Shown piece after piece: positions 40,077 to 48,083 of a DNA stretch of 64,000 nucleotides (positions are counted from its first letter, which is position 1; each line of letters opens with the position of its first letter). The stretch covers positions 1-64,000 of the forward strand of contig NZ_CANSMR010000033.1 in NCBI RefSeq assembly GCF_947648125.1. The letters run 5' to 3'. The position numbers were made by a program, and so were the translations under genes. Under the pieces are notes generated by a model. It was not told the origin of the DNA, did not search any database, and saw only the letters and a list, made by a program, of their open reading frames with translations. This stretch comes from an uncultured Bradyrhizobium sp. Its GTDB lineage: Bacteria > Pseudomonadota > Alphaproteobacteria > Rhizobiales > Xanthobacteraceae.

Positions 40077-40196
40077 GCGGGCTCAGGCTGCTGCGACGAC
40101 GGCTTGCAGCGGCTCACGGACCTTGTTGCCGTCACGCGGTAAATCGCCGCGTGCGGGCCACCCGGCTGGCGTTCAACCACCGGGCTCCCGTGGCAA
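40077..40196 (-). pseudogene. Displaced partial copy of the mrp/apbC 3' end
   Basis: About 120 bases match the last part of the mrp gene at 40630-40750 in the same orientation. On the minus strand it reads PVVERQPGGPHAAIYR (mrp: PVVESEPDGPHAAIYR), then after a one-base deletion GNKVREPLQAVVAAA-stop (mrp: GSKVREQLQGVIAAA-stop). The similarity starts about at 40077 and stops at 40196, exactly where the neighbouring small gene ends. It lacks a start and is frameshifted, so it is a remnant. Confidence 0.85.
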
Positions 40197-40433
40197 TCAG
40201 CGCCGCGTCGCCTCTCGCGCCTTCTTGGCTTTATCGGCCAAATGCCGCCCACGCCGGATCCAGCTTTGCGCGGTCGTCTTGCTGACGCCAAACGTCTTGG
40301 CGATCGCTATGGCGGCCTCGCCGATCGAGTCGGATTTCTTCGCAAGGTTGAACGCCGCCCGGGAGGCCTCTTCGCGCTTCTCCCGCGTCAGGTGCTTGCG
40401 GCGCTGTTTGTTTGCTTCGCGTGATGCTGCCAT
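40197..40433 (-). CDS. Small helix-turn-helix-like protein
   Basis: A 78-residue very basic protein. The N-terminal 30 residues are charged; the rest reads AIAIAKTFGVSKTTAQSWIRRG, which looks like a helix-turn-helix with recognition helix TTAQSWIRR, followed by a Lys/Arg-rich end. Such proteins may bind DNA, but no family is certain. It sits between the displaced mrp tail and the real mrp gene, a place suggestive of acquired DNA. The frame is open further upstream; this ATG is the first that leaves a compact domain. Confidence 0.55.
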   Translation of the reverse strand: MAASREANKQRRKHLTREKREEASRAAFNLAKKSDSIGEAAIAIAKTFGVSKTTAQSWIRRGRHLADKAKKAREATRR

Positions 40434-40634
40434 GTCGCTGGTCGCCTCACGGCCCCTCCCCGTATGTCGGCTGCCCGTGCCCGCCTTCAATTGACGGAAC
40501 GGTGGTACGATTCGGCCAGTGCTGCACCAACATACAGGCCGGAAGCGATTCAGCAATCGTCCGAGGGCGACAGGCCTGTGAAGAAAGGCCGCCGGGACGC
40601 CGGCGCTTCAAGGCCCGTCGGCCATGGCGCGGGC

Positions 40635-41765
40635 TCAGGCGGCGGCGATGACGCCTTGCAGCTGCTCGCGGACCTTGCTGCCGATCGCGCGGTAGATCGC
40701 CGCATGTGGGCCGTCCGGTTCGCTCTCGACCACCGGGTTGCCGGAATCGGAGGCAGTGCGGATGGCGATGTGCAAGGGGATCTCGCCGAGGAACGGCACC
40801 CCGAGCTTCTCGGCCTCGTGGCGGGCGCCGCCATGGCCGAAGATGTCCGAGCGCGTGCCGCAATGCGGGCACTGGAAATAGCTCATGTTCTCGACAATGC
40901 CGAGCACCGGCACATTGACCTTCTTGAACATCGCCAGTCCCCGCCGCGCGTCGATCAGCGAGAGGTCCTGCGGCGTCGAGATGATGACGGCGCCCTTGAG
41001 CGGGACGTTCTGCGCCAGCGTGAGCTGGGCGTCGCCGGTGCCAGGCGGCATGTCGACGACCAGCACATCGAGCGTGCCCCAGGCGACGTCGCGCAGCATC
41101 TGGGTGATCGCCGACATCACCATCGGCCCGCGCCAGATCATCGCGGTGTCCTCCTCGACCAGGAAGCCGATCGACATGATCGACAGGCCGAAGCGCTGCA
41201 GCGGGATCATCTTCTTGTCGTCGTTGAGCTGCGGTTTCTCGCGGATGCCGGTCAGCCGCGGCACCGACGGGCCGTAGATGTCGGCATCGAGCAGCCCGAC
41301 GCGCAGGCCGATGTCGCGCAGACCGAGCGCAAGGTTGAGCGCGGTGGTCGACTTGCCGACCCCGCCCTTGCCGGAGGCAACCGCAATGACGGCGGAGATG
41401 CCGGGGATCTCGGCCTGGCGCGCCATCGGCGATTGCGCACCAGGCGGGTGCGGATGACGGTGCGCGGACGCGGGCTGGACGCCGCCGGCCGGTCGCGGCG
41501 CAGGCGCCGCACCACCCGCCTTGCGCTCCGCGGTCAGCGCGATCATCGCGACGCTGACGCCGGGAATGGCGCGCACGGCGTTCTCGGCCTGCGCACGCAC
41601 GCTCTCCCAGGCGCGAGCTTCCGCGGCATCGACATTGATCGAGAAGAACACCTTGCCGTCGGTGACCGTGATCGCCGACAGCACGTTGGCGTTGGTCAAG
41701 GCTGTGCCGCGCGGCGACATCACCTTGGCAAGACAATCGAGAACCTGTTGCTGCGTCACGCTCAC
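40635..41765 (-). CDS. Mrp/ApbC/NBP35-family iron-sulfur cluster carrier ATPase
   Basis: A 376-residue P-loop protein that carries [4Fe-4S] clusters to target enzymes. An N-terminal MIP18/DUF59 domain (residues 1-80) is followed by a low-complexity His/Pro linker (about 85-120) and the ATPase: ASGKGGVGKSTT at residues 130-141, DADIYGPS, DMPPGTGDAQL, and the cluster-binding CPHC near residue 300. The start is GTG at 41765, with GGGAG 7 bases upstream; a second GTG lies two codons later. Its 3' end is partly duplicated at 40077-40196. Confidence 0.92.
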   Translation of the reverse strand: MSVTQQQVLDCLAKVMSPRGTALTNANVLSAITVTDGKVFFSINVDAAEARAWESVRAQAENAVRAIPGVSVAMIALTAERKAGGAAPAPRPAGGVQPASAHRHPHPPGAQSPMARQAEIPGISAVIAVASGKGGVGKSTTALNLALGLRDIGLRVGLLDADIYGPSVPRLTGIREKPQLNDDKKMIPLQRFGLSIMSIGFLVEEDTAMIWRGPMVMSAITQMLRDVAWGTLDVLVVDMPPGTGDAQLTLAQNVPLKGAVIISTPQDLSLIDARRGLAMFKKVNVPVLGIVENMSYFQCPHCGTRSDIFGHGGARHEAEKLGVPFLGEIPLHIAIRTASDSGNPVVESEPDGPHAAIYRAIGSKVREQLQGVIAAA

Positions 41766-41821
41766 CGCGCATCTCCCGGAAAACTCAAGAGAGCACCCAT
41801 AGAGCGTTGCAGCGCAAAAGG

Positions 41822-42259
41822 CTACCTCGCTCCGACGTCGTCCCGCCGCTCGGCCGGCGCTGCGGCGCCGCCCTCCTTGGCGGCCTCGTAGTTCAGCTCG
41901 ATCATGACCCCGTTGGGGTCGTTCACGAAGATCTGCCACAGGTCGCCGCCGGGAACCTGGCGCGAGTCGAATTCCATGCCTTTGGACTGCAGCCGCTTCC
42001 GCATCCCGTCAAAGCCCTGACTGGCAAAGGCGACGTGATGGACGACGCCCGAGTCAGGCTTTTGCGCCTCGTCGGTCGCGGAAATATCGACCAGATGCAC
42101 GACCGCCTTGCCCTCGCTGTACATCCACGCACCGGGGAACGCGAAGTTCGGCCGCGCCCCCTTTTCCAGGCCCAGAATGTCCTCATAGAACCGCACCGTG
42201 GCGGTGAGATTCCGGGTCCGGATATTGAAATGATCGAGCACACCGACGCTCATGCCCAT
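41822..42259 (-). CDS. VOC family protein (glyoxalase-like)
   Basis: A 145-residue VOC module: VGVLDHFNIRTRNLTATVRF at the start, GVVHHVAFAS in the middle (metal-site His), and WQIFVNDPNGVMIELNYE with the closing Glu near residue 122. The metal ligands His-His-Glu expected of a VOC dioxygenase or lyase seem present. Specific substrate unknown. Two closely spaced ATG codons are possible; GGGAG precedes the first. Confidence 0.82.
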   Translation of the reverse strand: MGMSVGVLDHFNIRTRNLTATVRFYEDILGLEKGARPNFAFPGAWMYSEGKAVVHLVDISATDEAQKPDSGVVHHVAFASQGFDGMRKRLQSKGMEFDSRQVPGGDLWQIFVNDPNGVMIELNYEAAKEGGAAAPAERRDDVGAR

Positions 42260-42462
42260 GCGATACACTCCCTTTTTTGTGAGGTTCTTTGGTGGGGCGA
42301 TCCTAGCACAAAACCGGGGTCTGCCATCCAACGAAGCCGTTGCCCTCCGCTGCGCAGGGGGTATGGTGCGGCTCCCTTCCATGGACGGAATGCCCTGCCC
42401 GCCGCGACGTTTTCCGGCGGTCTCACGGGGCGATCACCACGGCAAATCACAAGGTAACAGAC

Positions 42463-43335
42463 ATGGCTAAAGTCGCTTTCCTCGGTCTCGGCGTAATGGG
42501 TTTCCCGATGGCGGGACACCTCGTGAAAAAGGGCGGCCATGAGGTCACCGTTTACAACCGGACCGCGGCGAAGGCGAAGGAATGGGCCGACAAGTTCGGC
42601 GGCAAGACGGCGCCGACCCCGAAGGCCGCCGCCGAAGGCCAGGATTTCGTGATGTGCTGCGTCGGCAACGACAACGACCTGCGCGCGGTCACGATCGGCC
42701 CCGACGGCGCCTTTGCCGGCATGAAGAAGGGCGCAACCTTCGTCGATCACACCACCGCCTCCGCCGAGGTCGCCCGCGAGCTCGATGCCGCCGCCACCAA
42801 GGCCGGCTTCAAGTTCGTCGACGCGCCGGTGTCGGGCGGCCAGGCCGGCGCCGAGAACGGTGTGCTGACGGTGATGTGCGGCGGCAGCGCAGACGCCTAC
42901 GCCGGCGCCGAGCCTGTTATCACCGGCGCCTATGCGCGGATGTGCAAATTGCTCGGACCGGCAGGCGCCGGCCAGCTGACCAAGATGGTCAACCAGATCT
43001 GTATCGCCGGCCTCGTGCAGGGCCTGTCCGAGGGCATCCACTTCGCCAAGAAGAGTGGCCTCGACGTCGCCGCCGTGATCGAAACCATCTCCAAGGGCGC
43101 AGCGCAGTCCTGGCAGATGGAGAACCGCTACAAGACCATGAACGAGGGCAACTACGATTTCGGCTTCGCGGTCGAGTGGATGCGCAAGGACCTCTCGATC
43201 GCGCTGGCGGAAGCCCGCCGCAACGGCGCGACGCTGCCGGCGACCGCGCTGGTCGACCAGTTCTATGCCGAGGTCGAGAAGATGGGCGGCAAGCGCTGGG
43301 ATACGTCGAGCCTGCTGGCGCGGCTGCAGCGGTAG
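42463..43335 (+). CDS. NAD(P)-dependent beta-hydroxyacid dehydrogenase (HIBADH/GarR family)
   Basis: A 290-residue enzyme. Rossmann motif FLGLGVMGFPMAGHL at the N-terminus, substrate loop DAPVSGGQAGAENG near residue 120, and the catalytic lysine in GAGQLTKMVNQ near residue 170 are intact. The family oxidises 3-hydroxyisobutyrate, tartronate semialdehyde and similar acids; which one is not clear. Upstream open codons were removed because the Rossmann strand starts at residue 3. Confidence 0.9.
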   Translation: MAKVAFLGLGVMGFPMAGHLVKKGGHEVTVYNRTAAKAKEWADKFGGKTAPTPKAAAEGQDFVMCCVGNDNDLRAVTIGPDGAFAGMKKGATFVDHTTASAEVARELDAAATKAGFKFVDAPVSGGQAGAENGVLTVMCGGSADAYAGAEPVITGAYARMCKLLGPAGAGQLTKMVNQICIAGLVQGLSEGIHFAKKSGLDVAAVIETISKGAAQSWQMENRYKTMNEGNYDFGFAVEWMRKDLSIALAEARRNGATLPATALVDQFYAEVEKMGGKRWDTSSLLARLQR

Positions 43336-43663
43336 TTCATCGACCTCCCCGCTTGCGGGGCAGAGCTATCGCAGATGGCACTCGCTGCTTCTGTGACAGC
43401 CTGCCTCCGCCTTGGCATGGGCGCACTGAAAAATATCGAAAACAACCCCATGCAAAGTAGCCAGCGGCGCCGGCGTTCGACATGACGACTTGACACGTCG
43501 GGCAACTCAGCGGCACAATTCCATTATTCCGAAATCGCGCCAGGAATTGCGGTGACAGTGCACTTACTTAATCGAGGTTGACTGTGCTTCGGCTGGCAGA
43601 AATGAGAGTCCGTTAAGTGCACCGTAGTTCCCCAGCGGTAAGCCGGAGGGGGCCTTCTGACAG
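43336..43663. other. Gene-free stretch
   Basis: 328 bases between the dehydrogenase and the WG-repeat gene. A short hairpin CTCCCCGCTTGCGGGGCAG near 43347, similar to the stem before gor, follows the dehydrogenase and may end its transcript. Nothing else is recognisable; the promoter of the WG-repeat gene should be here. Confidence 0.5.
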
Positions 43664-45259
43664 GTGAGAGCAGGACTCGCATCAGTTGGGATACTTCTTG
43701 GGCTCGCGCTTCTCGCGGCGCGAGCCACCGCCGCTGAGCCGAACACCTGGCGCTGTGACGGCAAATTCGGCCTTTGCCGCTACCTGAACTGGAAGACGAA
43801 CCAGGAAATCATACCGCCTCGCTTCGAGCGCGGCATGCCGTTCAGCGAAGGCTTGGCGGCGGTCAGTGTTGGCGGACGGTTTGGATATGTCGACGAGCGC
43901 GGTGAGATCGTCATCGAACCGAAGTTCGATCTCGCCGGCGAATTCTTGCATGGCTTGGCCGAGGTCCTCGTTGGGGACAAGGCCGGGATCATCGACCGCA
44001 AAGGCGCGTTCGTCATCCCACCGATGTTTCGCCGCGCCATTCCTTTGACGGGTGACGTCGTCGTTGCGATCGAAGACAGCAAACGCTCGGGCTATCTGGA
44101 CTTTGGAAGAATTCCGTACGATCTGACGAACGCCGGCCTCTACCATATCTCCGGCTATTGGGTGCGGAAGCCTGAACCGAGATGGATCAGCCTGTTCGAT
44201 AAAGCAGGCCGCGGCCTGATCTGGGCCACCGAGCGCGACAGCAGGCTTTACGGACTGCTGGCAAGCAACGGCGAATGGGTCGTTGAGCCGCAGTACGAGT
44301 CTGTTGGACAGCTCTACGACGAACGCGCGCTGGTCGGGAAGCGTGTCGACAAAGTGAAGCTGTCCGGCTGGGTTGATTCCACGGGCCAGATCGTGGTTCC
44401 GCTGCAGCCACTGGATGTATCAAACGGCCAAGGGCAGGATTACCGCGCCAGCAACGACAACGGCAGGGTTCTCGACACTTGTCCGAACGGCGTGCGGGCA
44501 ATCTTGATCGACCGCAAGGTTCAAATCGTCGACGCCGGCGGACAGCCGACCACTCCCTACCTGTTCGACCCCACCGGACGGCCGACCTGCATCGACCCCT
44601 TTCCTGTCAGCCTCGACGGAATCTGGAGCTTTATCGGTGTCGACGGCCACCTGCTGTTCGATCCGCCCGCATTCAAGGACCAGCTTGGCTTCAAGGACGG
44701 ATATGCCGCCGTGTCGGACGGTCAGAAATGGGGCGTCATCGACACTTCGGGCCGCTTCGTTCTGCCGATGACCTTGGAAAGATATATCGGACGCCGCGAC
44801 GGACTTTTTCAGGTCGTCATCGCCGGCCGCGAGGTCTGGCTGACGGCAACGGGTGAAGAGCGCCCGGAGCCGCCGGTCGCCCACGCGGCGCGGAACGGGC
44901 TCGAATGTGGGCACGGGCTCGAGTTGGTCGAACGCGATGGCCTGTGGGGCATTGCCGATAACGACGGGACGCCCACGATCCCTCCTCGCTACCGCGCGCT
45001 CGATTGCTTTCGGGACGGTGTTGCCTGGGCGGCGATCGACTCCAGACATCAATGGTGCGCGCTTGGTCCCGACGGCCTGTTGCGGGATAGGCCTGCCTGC
45101 AAGACACAGCACTATCCGATCACATGGACCCACTCCGTGCCCGAACGGTTCGACCAGGACCTATTTGAGGACAGCGTGCTATGGTCGCGCGCCTATCTCG
45201 AATACCGCGCGGGCCGCCGAGCCAGTGCCCCGCGATGGGTCTCGGACGGGATGCGCTGA
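43664..45259 (+). CDS. Secreted WG-repeat protein
   Basis: A 531-residue exported protein. Signal peptide ends near ARATAA (residue 24). At least six WG-type repeats are visible, each about 40-50 residues ending in a short beta-turn: FGYVDERGEIVIEPKF, AGIIDRKGAFVIPPMF, GLLASNGEWVVEPQYE, SGWVDSTGQIVVPLQP, WGVIDTSGRFVLPM and WGIADNDGTPTIPPRY. The repeats probably build a propeller-like binding surface. The start is GTG. Function unknown; it lies directly before the CtrA-boxed kinase gene. Confidence 0.82.
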   Translation: MRAGLASVGILLGLALLAARATAAEPNTWRCDGKFGLCRYLNWKTNQEIIPPRFERGMPFSEGLAAVSVGGRFGYVDERGEIVIEPKFDLAGEFLHGLAEVLVGDKAGIIDRKGAFVIPPMFRRAIPLTGDVVVAIEDSKRSGYLDFGRIPYDLTNAGLYHISGYWVRKPEPRWISLFDKAGRGLIWATERDSRLYGLLASNGEWVVEPQYESVGQLYDERALVGKRVDKVKLSGWVDSTGQIVVPLQPLDVSNGQGQDYRASNDNGRVLDTCPNGVRAILIDRKVQIVDAGGQPTTPYLFDPTGRPTCIDPFPVSLDGIWSFIGVDGHLLFDPPAFKDQLGFKDGYAAVSDGQKWGVIDTSGRFVLPMTLERYIGRRDGLFQVVIAGREVWLTATGEERPEPPVAHAARNGLECGHGLELVERDGLWGIADNDGTPTIPPRYRALDCFRDGVAWAAIDSRHQWCALGPDGLLRDRPACKTQHYPITWTHSVPERFDQDLFEDSVLWSRAYLEYRAGRRASAPRWVSDGMR

Positions 45260-45269
45260 AAGAGTTAAT

Positions 45270-45285
45270 TTAACTTCCGGTTAAC
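45270..45285 (+). promoter_or_regulatory. CtrA-type box TTAA-N7-TTAAC with further TTAA half sites
   Basis: TTAACTTCCGGTTAAC fits TTAA-N7-TTAAC exactly, 100 bases before the kinase ATG. It overlaps an inverted repeat AGTTAA-T-TTAACT (45263-45275), and a looser TTAA-N8-TTAA pair lies at 45302-45317. The density of TTAA in so short a stretch is striking in GC-rich DNA. Confidence 0.65.
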
Positions 45286-45349
45286 GCTTTTCTTTAGCTC
45301 TTTAAGGTAACGCTTAATGAATTGGCGTCACAGATAGACAATGCAAAAA

Positions 45350-45368
45350 GCCCGCGCGGTTCGCGGGC
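45350..45368. terminator. Hairpin between the WG-repeat gene and the kinase start
   Basis: GCCCGCG-CGGTT-CGCGGGC preceded by five A and followed by a T-rich but broken run. It could end transcription from either side. Because the CtrA box lies upstream of it, transcripts starting there would carry this hairpin in the leader 17 bases before the ATG. Confidence 0.45.
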
Positions 45369-45384
45369 AGGATTTGTGTTGTTG

Positions 45385-46989
45385 ATGAGTAATCCCGCAG
45401 AAAAGCCTGAAGTTGTACAGCTTCCGGCAGGACCTCAGGTGACGGTGCCGGTCAACAGCCGGCGCGTCGCAGCACAGCGGGTGCGCGAGGCGCGGGATCG
45501 GTTAACGTCAACCAGTGGAACCCGCCCGGCGTTCGACGCCGAACTGCTTCGGCAATATGCCCAGACCCGGATATCGGCATCCTACGTCGTGATGCTGCTC
45601 GTGGTGGCAACTGGCATCCTGTTTGGCCTCTGGATCAAGCCGATCGTGGCCGCCGCCTGGACGGTCGGCATCCTCGGCGTCCATCTTGCGATTATCCGCA
45701 GCTGCGCCCGCTTCCTCGCCGAGCCGACCTCCGTCGCGGTGACCCGCAAATGGCGGACGCGCTTCGTGCTGCTCGACCTGCTGTACGGCCTGTGCTGGAC
45801 CGCGATCCTGATCCACCCTGCCGGGCGCGATCTCTCCTCCAACACGCTGATGATGTTCCTGATGCTGCTGGTGATCGCGGTCTCCAGCATGCTGGCGGCG
45901 AGCCTGCCGATCGCAGCACTCGCGGCGACCGCACCGGTGACGGTCGGGATCGCGCTCGACCTCGTGCTCAACGGTGCGTTCGACAATTACGTGCTGGCGC
46001 TGCTCGCGCTTGCCGCCGAGGGCTATTTCGCGCTGCTGGCGCATCGGCTGCATTCGACCACGCTGGCGACGCTGGAAGCCCGTGCCGAAAAGGACGCGCT
46101 GATCGGCGAACTGGAACAGGCGAAGGCGATCTCAGACGAGGCGCGGCACCGCGCCGAATCCGCCAACGTCGCCAAGTCGCGCTTCCTGGCTCAGATGAGC
46201 CACGAACTGCGCACGCCGCTCAATGCCATCCTCGGCTTCTCCGAGGTGATGAAGAGCGAGATCTTTGGTGCGCACGCGGTGCCGGTCTACAAGGAATATT
46301 CCGCCGACATCCATAATTCCGGCGTGCACCTGCTCAACCTCATCAACGAGATCCTCGATCTGTCGCGCATCGAGGCCGGCCGCTACGAGCTGAACGAAGA
46401 GGCCGTGGCGCTGGTGCATGTCGTCGCCGACTGCCACCATTTGCTGAAGCTGCGCGCCTCCAGCCGCGGCATCACCATCCACGAGGTGTTCGAGCATGGC
46501 ATGCCCCGGATCTGGGGCGACGAACGCGCCATCCGCCAGGTCGTGCTCAACCTGCTCTCCAACTCGATCAAGTTCACCCCGCAGGGCGGCGAGATCTGGC
46601 TGAAGGTCGGCTGGACCGCGTCGGGCGGGCAGTATCTGAGCGTCAAGGACACCGGGAGCGGCATCGCCGAGGACGAGATCCCGGTCGTGCTGGCCTCGTT
46701 CGGCCAGGGCTCCAACTCGATCAAGTCGGCGGAACAAGGTGCGGGCCTTGGACTGCCGATCGCGAAGAGCCTGATCGACATGCATGGCGGCACCTTCACG
46801 CTGAAATCGAAGCTGCGCATCGGCACCGAGGTGATCGTGACCTTGCCGCCGGAGCGGGTGATGAGCGCACTGGCGCCGATGACGGAAGAAGCGCCGCCGA
46901 TGCAGCCGGAGCCCGTCGAGCCCGCGATGGGCGCCGACCGGAAACGCGTGCGCCGCAAGTCGATCATGAGTGCCGGCACCGGATTGTAG
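45385..46989 (+). CDS. PleC/DivJ/PdhS-like sensor histidine kinase
   Basis: A 534-residue kinase. The N-terminal half has about six hydrophobic segments (residues 55-215), then a short coiled helix (EKDALIGELEQAKAISDEAR) and the catalytic core: H-box MSHELRTPLNAILGFSEVMK (His near residue 272), NLLSNSIKFTP, DTGSGIAEDE and GAGLGLPIAKSL. The sequence around the His is that of kinases acting on DivK/PleD in alphaproteobacterial cell-cycle control. There is no response regulator nearby, as usual for this group. ATG 45385 was preferred over 45322, which lies upstream of the hairpin. Confidence 0.85.
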   Translation: MSNPAEKPEVVQLPAGPQVTVPVNSRRVAAQRVREARDRLTSTSGTRPAFDAELLRQYAQTRISASYVVMLLVVATGILFGLWIKPIVAAAWTVGILGVHLAIIRSCARFLAEPTSVAVTRKWRTRFVLLDLLYGLCWTAILIHPAGRDLSSNTLMMFLMLLVIAVSSMLAASLPIAALAATAPVTVGIALDLVLNGAFDNYVLALLALAAEGYFALLAHRLHSTTLATLEARAEKDALIGELEQAKAISDEARHRAESANVAKSRFLAQMSHELRTPLNAILGFSEVMKSEIFGAHAVPVYKEYSADIHNSGVHLLNLINEILDLSRIEAGRYELNEEAVALVHVVADCHHLLKLRASSRGITIHEVFEHGMPRIWGDERAIRQVVLNLLSNSIKFTPQGGEIWLKVGWTASGGQYLSVKDTGSGIAEDEIPVVLASFGQGSNSIKSAEQGAGLGLPIAKSLIDMHGGTFTLKSKLRIGTEVIVTLPPERVMSALAPMTEEAPPMQPEPVEPAMGADRKRVRRKSIMSAGTGL

Positions 46990-47076
46990 AGCATGTCGCG
47001 GAAGATCGTGACGCGGTTTTCGTTGCCAATAGACGCAAGGCGTTCGCGCCAACACCATGCTCGCGACAAAAAGCCG
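46988..47076. repeat. Degenerate intergenic repeat related to family B
   Basis: GAGCATG...CCATGCTC inverted ends with an inner GCGGAAGATCGTGACGCGGT resemble family B (7778-7857), although diverged. It starts at the kinase stop codon. Confidence 0.45.
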
Positions 47077-47143
47077 GGGCGTGATGGCGCATCCCGATTC
47101 GACCGACTTGCACTGGCGGGTGAAACGGTCCAACAGTTGAAGA

Positions 47144-47347
47144 ATGAGCTCAGAGACGCCGTGTATCGCAGTCTGCATGATGGACCCCAGGACGAAGCTC
47201 TGCTTCGGCTGCGGTCGCACGCTTCCGGAGATCGCGCGCTGGCACAAGATGGACCGCGCCGAGCGGCTGTCGGTCATGGCGACATTGCCGGCGCGGATGA
47301 CCGAAGCTGGGCTCGAACGCATGGAGCCGCGTCCGAAGCGCGCGTAA
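47144..47347 (+). CDS. DUF1289 domain-containing small protein
   Basis: A 67-residue protein with the full DUF1289 pattern: TPCIAVCMMDPRTKLCFGCGRTLPEI, with four cysteines (C-x3-C-x7-C-x2-C) near residues 7-23, then WHKMDRAERLSVM. The four cysteines could hold iron-sulfur or zinc. Function unknown. It lies 25 bp before the aspartic protease gene and is probably co-transcribed with it. Confidence 0.88.
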   Translation: MSSETPCIAVCMMDPRTKLCFGCGRTLPEIARWHKMDRAERLSVMATLPARMTEAGLERMEPRPKRA

Positions 47348-47372
47348 CCACCGCCGCGACCGGAGCCGCACC

Positions 47373-47957
47373 GTGACCCGCATCCTCCTTGTCATCGTGC
47401 TCTTGATGGCAACCGCCGGCGCCGTTGTCACGTACGGCGATCCCGATCAGATCGCGCGCGCCAGGCAGAATCTGACCCAGATCTTCGGCCGCAGCATCGC
47501 CGCGCCGGCCGCCGCCCCTGCCCCCGCGGTGCAGATTGCGCGCAGCCAGGGCGGCGAGTTCGCGTTCCGCGCCAAGATCAACGGCGTCAGCGCACCGATG
47601 GTGATCGACACCGGCGCGACCTCGGTCGTGCTGACCTGGGAAACCGCCAAGGCGATCGGGCTGCCGACCGACATGCTCGAATACAATGTCGACCTGGAGA
47701 CCGCCGGCGGTCACACCAAGGCGGCGCGGCTGACGCTCGATCGTCTCGCGGTCGGCAAGCTGGTCGAGAAATCGGTGCCTGCGCTGGTGGTGCAACGCGG
47801 GCAGATGAAAACCAACCTGCTCGGCATGAGCTTCCTCGATCGGCTCGAAAGCTGGGGGGTCCGTTCCGACACGCTGAGCCTCACCGGATACCCGGACGTC
47901 ACCGGCAGCATCAACACCTCGGCCCGTCACCGGCGCCCGCGCGCGGTTGTCGACTAG
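47373..47957 (+). CDS. Retropepsin-like aspartic protease (clan AA, TIGR02281-type)
   Basis: A 194-residue membrane-anchored protease. One N-terminal hydrophobic segment (residues 2-20) and an Ala/Pro linker (about 40-55) precede the retropepsin domain, with catalytic Asp79 in VIDTGATSVVL and the flap region ETAGGHTKAARLTL. The mature domain of about 110 residues must dimerise to be active. The start is GTG, with GGAG 8 bases upstream. Confidence 0.87.
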   Translation: MTRILLVIVLLMATAGAVVTYGDPDQIARARQNLTQIFGRSIAAPAAAPAPAVQIARSQGGEFAFRAKINGVSAPMVIDTGATSVVLTWETAKAIGLPTDMLEYNVDLETAGGHTKAARLTLDRLAVGKLVEKSVPALVVQRGQMKTNLLGMSFLDRLESWGVRSDTLSLTGYPDVTGSINTSARHRRPRAVVD

Positions 47958-48083
47958 CGGTGTGCATCTCAGGCAAAGCCTAAGTCAGTTGGCTTAGCCC
48001 GTCATCGACAGCTCTTGATCTAAATCGGATATGTCAGAAGGTCCGGTGAAAATTAGTGCTGTGCGCCAACGGGCCCGAAAGCC

